NCBI GenBank assembly: GCA_028876585.1
Contig: JAGWRL010000024.1
Coordinates: 1-10,834, forward strand
DNA length: 10,834 bases
Direction of reading: 5' to 3'
Source of the DNA: Pseudomonadota bacterium
Lineage (GTDB): Bacteria > Pseudomonadota > Alphaproteobacteria > Rhizobiales > Beijerinckiaceae
Part shown: in pieces, positions 6,309-10,834 of the stretch
How positions within the stretch are numbered: the stretch's first letter is position 1
Layout: each line of letters begins with the position of its first letter
Translations under genes and position numbers: made by a program
The notes under the pieces: generated by a model
Databases searched by the model: none
What the model was told of the DNA's origin: nothing
What the model saw: only the letters and a program-made list of their open reading frames with translations

Positions 6309-7827
6309 AGCGCTGGATTTTGCCAGTCGCCGTCTTCGGCAATTCGGCGCAGAACTCGATCCAGCGCGGATATTTCCATAGCCCGACGCGGGCTTTCACA
6401 TGCTCCTGCAACTCGGGCGCGAGCGCGGTCGCGCCCGGTTTCAGCACGACGAAGGCTTTCGGCTTCTCCAGCCCGTCGGCGTCGCGCGCCGCCACCACCG
6501 CCGCCTCCAGCACGCTCGCATGCGCGATCAGCGCCTGCTCGATCTCGAACGGGGCGACCCAGATGCCGCTGACCTTGAACATGTCGTCGGTGCGGCCGCA
6601 GTAGCGGTAGCGGCCTTGCGCCAGCTTCTCGTATTTGTCGCCGGTGCGGGTCCAATAGCCCTCGAAGGTGGCGCGGCTCTGGGCGCGGCGGCCGAAATAG
6701 TCGAGCGGCGCCGAATCGCCCTTGACCAGCAATTCGCCGACCGCGCCCTCCGCCACCTCGGCGCCGGTCTCGTCGACCAGCCGCAATTCGTAGCCCGGCA
6801 CCGCGACGCCCGACGTCCCGTAGACGACGTCGCCCGGCCGGTTCGACAGGAAAATATGCAGCATCTCGGTCGAGCCGACCCCGTCGAGGATGTCGCAGCC
6901 GGCAAAGCGCGCCCAGCGGACGCCGACCTCCTCCGGCAGAGCCTCGCCGGCGGAGAGGCAGCGGCGCAGTTTGTGCTCGATTTTGGCGGCGCCCGCCTCC
7001 AGTCTGGCGTCAAGCGCGGCGTAGAGCGTCGGCACGCCGCAGAACACGCTGGGGCGGAATTTGGCGAACACGTCGAACACCGCGTCGGGCGTCGGGCGGC
7101 CGGCGTAGAGCACCGCGGTCGCGCCGACCGACATCGGAAAGGTCATGGCGTTGCCTAGGCCATAGGCGAAGAACAGTTTGGCGGCGGAAAACACGAGATC
7201 GTCGGGGACGATCCCGAGAACCTGCGCGCCAAACGTGTCGGCGGTGTATTTGAGGCTGCCGTGCGCGTGGCGCACGCCCTTGGGCTGGCCGGTCGAACCG
7301 GAGGAATAGAGCCAGAACGCGCATTCGTCCGGCGAGGCGGGCGTGGTCGGGCCGGGGGCGCTGGCGTCGAGTTCGGCGGCGAAGGCCAAAGTCCCGGCCG
7401 GCGGCTCCCCGCCGGCGACGAACACCGCCTTGAGGTGCGGACACTCGGCCAGCACCGGGGCGACGACGGGGTGGAGTTCGGGCGAGACGATCAGCGCGCC
7501 GGCGCGGCAATCGGCGAGGATGGCGCGGTAATGTTCGCTCGACAGCAGCGTGTTGATCGGCACCGGAACGATGCCCGCCTTGATCGCGCCCCAGAAGGCG
7601 ACCGGCAGATCGACCGTGTCGGTCATCAACAGCGCGACGCGGTGCTCTTGGACCACGCCGCGGGCCGCCAGCATCGCGCCGACGCGGGCGCTGCGCGCGC
7701 CGAGTTCGCCGTAGGTCAGCGTCCGCCCGGCCCCGCCGGCCTCGATGAAGGCGGGATGGTCCCGGCGCGGCCCTTCGGCGTGGCGATCGACGAAATAGGC
7801 GGCGGCGTTTCCGGCGGCCTGACGCAT
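6292..7827 (-). CDS. bclA: Benzoate-CoA ligase family protein (AMP-forming)
   Basis: 511 residues of the acyl/aryl-CoA synthetase (ANL) superfamily, apparently complete. Motifs: P-loop [11 protein letters not shown] 174-184, [13 protein letters not shown] 219-231, [10 protein letters not shown] 265-274, [15 protein letters not shown] 316-330, YWTRTGD 391-397, [11 protein letters not shown] 411-421, and the adenylation lysine Lys503 in [10 protein letters not shown]. The [10 protein letters not shown] and [14 protein letters not shown] blocks are characteristic of benzoate/4-hydroxybenzoate-CoA ligases, which activate an aromatic acid with ATP and CoA in the cytosol. The ATG at 7827 is preceded by GGGAGG; a TTG at 7839 would place that ribosome site inside the gene, so it is rejected. 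No ring-reduction or box-pathway gene is next to it. A different aromatic or alicyclic acid as substrate cannot be excluded. Confidence 0.9.
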   Translation of the reverse strand: MRQAAGNAAAYFVDRHAEGPRRDHPAFIEAGGAGRTLTYGELGARSARVGAMLAARGVVQEHRVALLMTDTVDLPVAFWGAIKAGIVPVPINTLLSSEHYRAILADCRAGALIVSPELHPVVAPVLAECPHLKAVFVAGGEPPAGTLAFAAELDASAPGPTTPASPDECAFWLYSSGSTGQPKGVRHAHGSLKYTADTFGAQVLGIVPDDLVFSAAKLFFAYGLGNAMTFPMSVGATAVLYAGRPTPDAVFDVFAKFRPSVFCGVPTLYAALDARLEAGAAKIEHKLRRCLSAGEALPEEVGVRWARFAGCDILDGVGSTEMLHIFLSNRPGDVVYGTSGVAVPGYELRLVDETGAEVAEGAVGELLVKGDSAPLDYFGRRAQSRATFEGYWTRTGDKYEKLAQGRYRYCGRTDDMFKVSGIWVAPFEIEQALIAHASVLEAAVVAARDADGLEKPKAFVVLKPGATALAPELQEHVKARVGLWKYPRWIEFCAELPKTATGKIQRFKLRD

Positions 7828-7862
7828 GCGTCCTCCCAATGTTGACCTTGATCCGAGTTTTC

Positions 7863-7943
7863 CGCGCCGCCTATAGCATCGCCCGCCACAGAACGCCCGC
7901 GCGCTGCTCGCAAATTCGGCGCATTGCGTTTATAGGCGGCGCG
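7863..7943. promoter_or_regulatory. 13-bp inverted repeat forming mirrored outward -10-like elements
   Basis: CGCGCCGCCTATA at 7863-7875 and its exact reverse complement TATAGGCGGCGCG at 7931-7943, separated by 55 bp. It lies in the 155-bp gap between the divergent ligase and isomerase genes. Each arm starts with TATAGG pointing at its own gene. If these are -10 boxes, starts near 7863 and 7943 would leave leaders of about 36 and 40 bases. I find no convincing -35 box at 17 bases on either side, so an operator pair read by one regulator is an alternative. The repeat is seen directly; the role is inferred. Confidence 0.45.
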
Positions 7944-7982
7944 CGATCCCGCAACGGCGTCAGCCGCCTCACAGGAGCCTCC

Positions 7983-8852
7983 ATGTCTCTCCCCGCCGCC
8001 GCGAGCCGACTGACGCTCGTCGCCATGCTCTCCCTCGCCGCCTCGCTCGCCTTCGCCGCAGACAAGCCGCTCGCCACCGTCGACGGCCAGGCCATCACCG
8101 AACAGGACGTCGACGACGCGCTCGCCGACATCGGCGCCGGCTTGCCCGAGAAGCTCGATGTGCCCGCGCGCCGCAAATACGTGCTCGATTATCTCATCGA
8201 TCTCAAGCTCGTCTCCGCCAAGGCGCGCGCCGATAAACTGGACCAGACGCCGGACTTCCAGCGCAAGCTCGCCTATTACTCCAACAAGCTCGCGATGGAG
8301 GCCGAACTCGGCAAAATCGCCAAGGAGGCCGACACCGACAAGGCCGAGCACGAGGCCTATGACGCCGCCGCCAAGGCGCAGCCGCCGCAGGAGGAAATCC
8401 ACGCGCGCCATATCCTGCTGCCCGACGAGGAGAGCGCCAAGAAGGCGCTGGCGCGGGTGAAGGGCGGCGAGGATTTCGCCAAGGTGGCCAAGGAACTGTC
8501 GAAGGACCCGGCCTCCGAGGGCGGCGATCTGGGCTGGTTCACCAAGGAGCGGATGGTGCCGGAATTCTCCGAGGCCGCCTTCAAGCTGAAGGACGGCGAG
8601 ATTTCCGAGCCGGTCAAGTCGCAGTTCGGCTGGCACATCATCCAGGTCGAGGGCCGGCGCACCAAGAGCTTCCCCGCCTTCGATCAGGTCAAGACGCAGG
8701 CGGCGCGCTACGTGCAGCAGAAGGCGCAGACCGACGCGATCACGGACTTGCGCAAGAACGCCAAGATCGAGCGGTTCGAAGCGCCGCCGGCCCCCGCCGC
8801 GACGCCCGCCCCCGCCGCGACGCCCGCGCCGGCGGAAACTCCCGCCAAGTAA
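7983..8852 (+). CDS. Secreted parvulin-type peptidyl-prolyl cis-trans isomerase (PpiC/PrsA/SurA class)
   Basis: 289 residues. Sec signal peptide with probable cleavage after AFA at residue 25; there is no lipobox cysteine, so a soluble periplasmic protein is expected. An N-terminal helical chaperone-like region (about 30-135, starting [18 protein letters not shown]) precedes one rotamase domain at 138-226: [44 protein letters not shown] and [13 protein letters not shown], all family hallmarks. It probably assists folding of outer-membrane or periplasmic proteins. The C-terminus (268-289) is a Pro-Ala-Thr tail made partly by a tandem DNA duplication. The ATG at 7983 has AGGAG five bases upstream and is the only start that places the signal peptide at the N-terminus, although the frame is open from 7839. 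Confidence 0.92.
   Translation: MSLPAAASRLTLVAMLSLAASLAFAADKPLATVDGQAITEQDVDDALADIGAGLPEKLDVPARRKYVLDYLIDLKLVSAKARADKLDQTPDFQRKLAYYSNKLAMEAELGKIAKEADTDKAEHEAYDAAAKAQPPQEEIHARHILLPDEESAKKALARVKGGEDFAKVAKELSKDPASEGGDLGWFTKERMVPEFSEAAFKLKDGEISEPVKSQFGWHIIQVEGRRTKSFPAFDQVKTQAARYVQQKAQTDAITDLRKNAKIERFEAPPAPAATPAPAATPAPAETPAK
8791..8826 (+). repeat. Two tandem copies of an 18-bp unit in the isomerase gene
   Basis: The unit CCCCCGCCGCGACGCCCG occurs twice in exact tandem (8791-8808 and 8809-8826). It encodes the repeated Pro-Ala-Ala-Thr-Pro-Ala of the C-terminal tail. The length is a multiple of three, so copy-number change would keep the frame and alter only the tail length. Confidence 0.85.
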
Positions 8853-8866
8853 CCGGAACGCGTTCT

Positions 8867-8889
8867 CCGACCGTGGTCGGGTTATTCTT
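8867..8889 (+). terminator. Candidate intrinsic terminator after the isomerase gene
   Basis: Fourteen bases after the stop, CCGACC and GGTCGG flank GT (5 bp of stem with a 4-base loop is more realistic). TTATTCTT follows, a T-rich but interrupted tract. The stem is short, so termination may be weak. Confidence 0.45.
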
Positions 8890-9016
8890 GTCTAGGTCTT
8901 GCGCCCGTGTCATGCTGCTTGCAGCCGTCCCTTAAGAACGGCTTCAGGACGGAGACGCGGGCGTTTGCTTTTCCCTAGGTTTGGATTTGGGCCTGAATAT
9001 GCGCGGATAGCCCGCC

Positions 9017-9793
9017 ATGCGTGCTGACGGCGGCGCCGGCGTGTCGCCGCTGGTCACCTTGCGCGGCGTCGACAAGGCGTTCAAGAGCGGCACCGTGGCG
9101 CTGCAAAACGTCGATCTCGACATTCGCGACGGCGAGTTCCTCAGCCTGCTCGGCCCCTCGGGATGCGGCAAATCGACGGTGCTGCGCATCGTCGCCGGCC
9201 TCACCACGATCACCGGCGGCCATGTGCAATGGCGCGGCCAGCCGAGCCTCGGCTTCGTGTTTCAGGAGCCGACGCTGGCGCCGTGGGCGGACGTGTTCGA
9301 CAATGTCTGGCTGCCGCTGCGCCTGAAAGGGGCGTCGCGCCGCGAGGCGCGCGCGTCGGTCGAGGAGGCGCTCGCCAATGTCGGGTTGACCGGCTTCGAG
9401 CGCGCCTATCCGCGCGAACTCTCGGGCGGCATGAAAATGCGCGTCTCGATCGCGCGCGCGCTGGTGCTGAAACCGGCCGTGCTGCTGATGGACGAGCCGT
9501 TCGCCGCGCTCGACGAGATCACCCGCGCCAAGCTCAACGACGATCTCTTGAACCTGCGCGCGAATTTGCGCACGACCATCGTGTTCGTCACCCATTCCGT
9601 CTACGAAAGCGTCTATCTCTCGACCCGCATCTGCGTGATGGCGCCGCGTCCGGGCCGCGTGGTGGCGGAAATCGCCGTCGACCCCGTCGTCAAACGCGAC
9701 GAGGAATTCCGGCTCGGCCCCTATTACGCCGACCGCGCACGCGAGGCCTCGGCGGCGTTGCACGCCGCCATGGGCGGGTCGAAATGCGCGTGA
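9017..9793 (+). CDS. ABC transporter ATPase of the nitrate/sulfonate/taurine (NitT/TauT) class
   Basis: 258 residues, one nucleotide-binding domain without a C-terminal TOBE domain, as usual for SsuB/TauB/ThiZ-type proteins. Walker A GPSGCGKST at 46-54, Q-loop Gln83 in FVFQEPTLAPWADVFDNV (the PW-x-x-V-x-DNV form is typical of this class), signature LSGGM at 135-139, Walker B VLLMDEP at 155-161, and His193 in FVTHSVYESVYLSTR. It energises the permease encoded 28 bp downstream. The chosen ATG at 9017 is the first possible start, because an in-frame stop lies at 9008-9010, but it has no good ribosome site; a GTG at 9041 is an alternative. Class members carry nitrate, sulfonates, taurine, thiamine precursors, riboflavin or aromatic compounds, and nothing here selects between them. 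Confidence 0.92.
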   Translation: MRADGGAGVSPLVTLRGVDKAFKSGTVALQNVDLDIRDGEFLSLLGPSGCGKSTVLRIVAGLTTITGGHVQWRGQPSLGFVFQEPTLAPWADVFDNVWLPLRLKGASRREARASVEEALANVGLTGFERAYPRELSGGMKMRVSIARALVLKPAVLLMDEPFAALDEITRAKLNDDLLNLRANLRTTIVFVTHSVYESVYLSTRICVMAPRPGRVVAEIAVDPVVKRDEEFRLGPYYADRAREASAALHAAMGGSKCA

Positions 9794-9821
9794 GTTTGAA
9801 CCCTTCCGAGAGGCGCGCCGC

Positions 9822-10607
9822 GTGAACCGCGAAACGATGGAAGATTATCTGTTTCCCGCGCTGATGCTGATCATCGCGATCGCCGGCTGGGAAGCCTTCG
9901 TGCGGCTCGATCACGTGCCCTCGTTCCTGCTGCCGGCGCCCAGCGAAGTGATCGCCACGCTGATCGAGGACTGGCCGACGCTGTTCTCCTCTTTGCTGGT
10001 GACGCTGACGACCACCTTCGAGGCGCTGCTGGTGGCGATGATCGGCGGCGTCGCGCTGGCGCTGATCTTCCACATGTGGCGGCCGCTGGAGCGCGCGTTC
10101 TTCCCGTTCGCCGTCATCATGCAGGTGACGCCGGTGATCTCGATCGCGCCGCTGCTGCTGGTCTATCTCTCCTCGGGCGAAGCGGTGCTGGTGTGCGCGT
10201 TCCTGGTCGCGTTCTTCCCGATCCTGTCGAACACCGCACTCGGCCTCGCCTCGGCCGATCACAATCTGATCGACCTGTTCGAACTTTACGGCGCCTCGTC
10301 TTGGCAGCAACTGCGGCTGCTGCGCCTGCCGGCCGCCTTGCCCTATTTTCTCGGCGGCCTGCGGATCGGCGGCGGCCTGTCGCTGGTCGGCGCCATCGTG
10401 GCGGAGATCGCGGCGGGTTCGGCGGGCTCGGGCTCGGGCCTCGCTTATAGAATCGTCGAATCCGGGTTCCGCCTCAACATTCCCCGCATGTTCGCGGCGC
10501 TGTTCCTGATCTCGATCACCGGCATTCTGATCTTCCTGTTCTTCACCGCCCTCACCTACCTGCTGCTGCACCGCTGGCACGACAGCATGCGCACACGCGA
10601 GCGCTAG
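9822..10607 (+). CDS. ABC transporter permease of the SsuC/TauC/NitT class
   Basis: 261 residues with about six membrane segments (near 9-27, 61-84, 97-117, 121-141, 184-200 and 223-249). The coupling EAA loop is at about 149-182: LIDLFELYGASSWQQLRLLRLPAALPYFLGGLRI. The block QVTPVISIAPLLLVYLSSG at 101-119 is typical of the class. The start is GTG at 9822 with GAGAGG eight bases upstream; the ATG at 9837 (Met6) lacks a ribosome site and is less likely. It forms a transporter core with the preceding ATPase. No periplasmic binding-protein gene is in the window, so the substrate is unknown; the missing partner may lie beyond the right edge or elsewhere. Confidence 0.92.
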   Translation: MNRETMEDYLFPALMLIIAIAGWEAFVRLDHVPSFLLPAPSEVIATLIEDWPTLFSSLLVTLTTTFEALLVAMIGGVALALIFHMWRPLERAFFPFAVIMQVTPVISIAPLLLVYLSSGEAVLVCAFLVAFFPILSNTALGLASADHNLIDLFELYGASSWQQLRLLRLPAALPYFLGGLRIGGGLSLVGAIVAEIAAGSAGSGSGLAYRIVESGFRLNIPRMFAALFLISITGILIFLFFTALTYLLLHRWHDSMRTRER

Positions 10608-10634
10608 AACAAGTTGCGTTTGCGTTGAACCACC

Positions 10635-10662
10635 GTCATCGCGAGCGAAGCGAAGCGATCCA
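10635..10662. repeat. Dispersed intergenic repeat of the 'GCGAGCGAAGCGAAGC' type
   Basis: GTCATCGCGAGCGAAGCGAA followed by GCGATCCA closely matches a short repeat I know from intergenic regions of many proteobacterial genomes (common form GTCATTGCGAGCGAAGCGAA, then GCAATCCA). Its spurious translation gives the familiar RERSEAI peptide, as it does here. It begins 28 bases after the permease stop. Assignment rests on recall of the repeat, not on a second copy in the window. Confidence 0.6.
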
Positions 10663-10753
10663 CCGCTGCGCGATCGCCGGCCTCTTTGGTTGTGCCGCGA
10701 CCTATGGATTGTACGTCTTGCTTCCCGCTTCCCATCAATGTGTGGGATGTAGG

Positions 10754-10823
10754 GGGCAGGATGACGAGATCGTGGATGGATGGAGCGTAAGCTCGCAAGC
10801 AATCTTGATCCGCCATCCTGCCC
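10754..10823. repeat. Imperfect 13-bp inverted repeat in the terminal non-coding region
   Basis: GGGCAGGATGACG (10754-10766) and CGCCATCCTGCCC (10811-10823) pair at 12 of 13 positions around a 44-base spacer. Together with the repeat at 10635 it makes the non-coding end of the window (10608-10834) a repeat-rich intergenic segment. It contains no convincing gene; short reading frames there are translations of the repeats. It may be a further part of a composite palindromic element. Confidence 0.5.
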
Positions 10824-10834
10824 GGCGGTCTTGA

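Noticed and set aside
7839..7982. N-terminal extension of the periplasmic isomerase
   Set aside because: It would bury the signal peptide and has no ribosome site. AGGAG and the signal peptide both mark 7983 as the start.
8923..8943. Hairpin AGCCGT/ACGGCT between the isomerase and the NitT/TauT ATPase gene
   Set aside because: The stem is only 6 bp with a 9-base loop and no T-run. I cannot separate it from chance in GC-rich DNA, and no riboswitch fold is recognisable around it.
8853..9016. Promoter for the NitT/TauT gene pair
   Set aside because: TTGTCT at 8889 with a 17-base spacer leads only to CATGCT, and TTGCTT at 8965 has no -10 box at a suitable distance. Neither is good enough to annotate.
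9690..10802. Long open minus-strand frame opposite the NitT/TauT permease (370 codons)
   Set aside because: Same antisense-type composition (RDREQRREH-like runs). It runs through the dispersed repeat and has no domain.
10625..10834. Small plus-strand reading frame after the permease gene
   Set aside because: Its start translates the dispersed repeat (HRERSEAI), a known source of spurious proteins, and it has no ribosome site.

Overview
The window is a GC-rich stretch of what looks like an alphaproteobacterial chromosome, probably Hyphomicrobiales (Rhizobiales). This rests on base composition, on protein style and on a GntR/BadF-kinase/SIS gene set of the kind known from N-acetylglucosamine (GlcNAc) loci in that group. 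The family cannot be fixed from the sequence alone. I see no tRNA, rRNA, CRISPR array, prophage or transposase.

Positions 1-6308 form a divergent amino-sugar locus. Leftward from about 2024 runs a tightly coupled operon: a BadF/BcrA-type sugar kinase (NagK-like), a GntR/HutC regulator (NagR-like) and a SIS-domain isomerase/deaminase (NagB-II-like) cut by the left edge. Both junctions are 4-base ATGA stop/start overlaps. Rightward from 2118 runs a complete carbohydrate-uptake (CUT1) ABC transporter: binding protein, two permeases and a MalK/UgpC-type ATPase. The 148-bp region between the two operons holds a near-perfect 24-bp palindrome that resembles the DasR/NagR-type TGGTCTAGACCA operator. 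It overlaps the -35 box of a good leftward promoter. A half-site lies about three helical turns away, over the -10 box. The simplest reading is uptake of GlcNAc or a chito-oligosaccharide, phosphorylation by the kinase, deacetylation by an enzyme not in the window, and deamination by the SIS protein, with the GntR protein controlling both directions.

Positions 6292-7827 (minus strand) hold a complete benzoate-CoA-ligase-family AMP-forming enzyme. Its 3' end overlaps the transporter ATPase gene tail to tail by 17 bp. It stands alone: no other aromatic-degradation gene is visible. Divergent from it is a secreted parvulin-type peptidyl-prolyl isomerase (7983-8852). The 155-bp gap between them contains a perfect 13-bp inverted repeat that places the same TATAGG-type sequence facing outward on each side.

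Positions 9017-10607 hold an ATPase plus permease of the nitrate/sulfonate/taurine (NitT/TauT) ABC class, with no binding protein in view. The last 227 bases are non-coding and carry a dispersed palindromic-type repeat and a separate inverted repeat.

I do not see a clearly undescribed system. Most of the window is recognisable metabolism and transport. The parts most worth checking are the regulatory architecture at 2026-2078, the mirrored repeat at 7863-7943 and the substrate of the orphan NitT/TauT pair.
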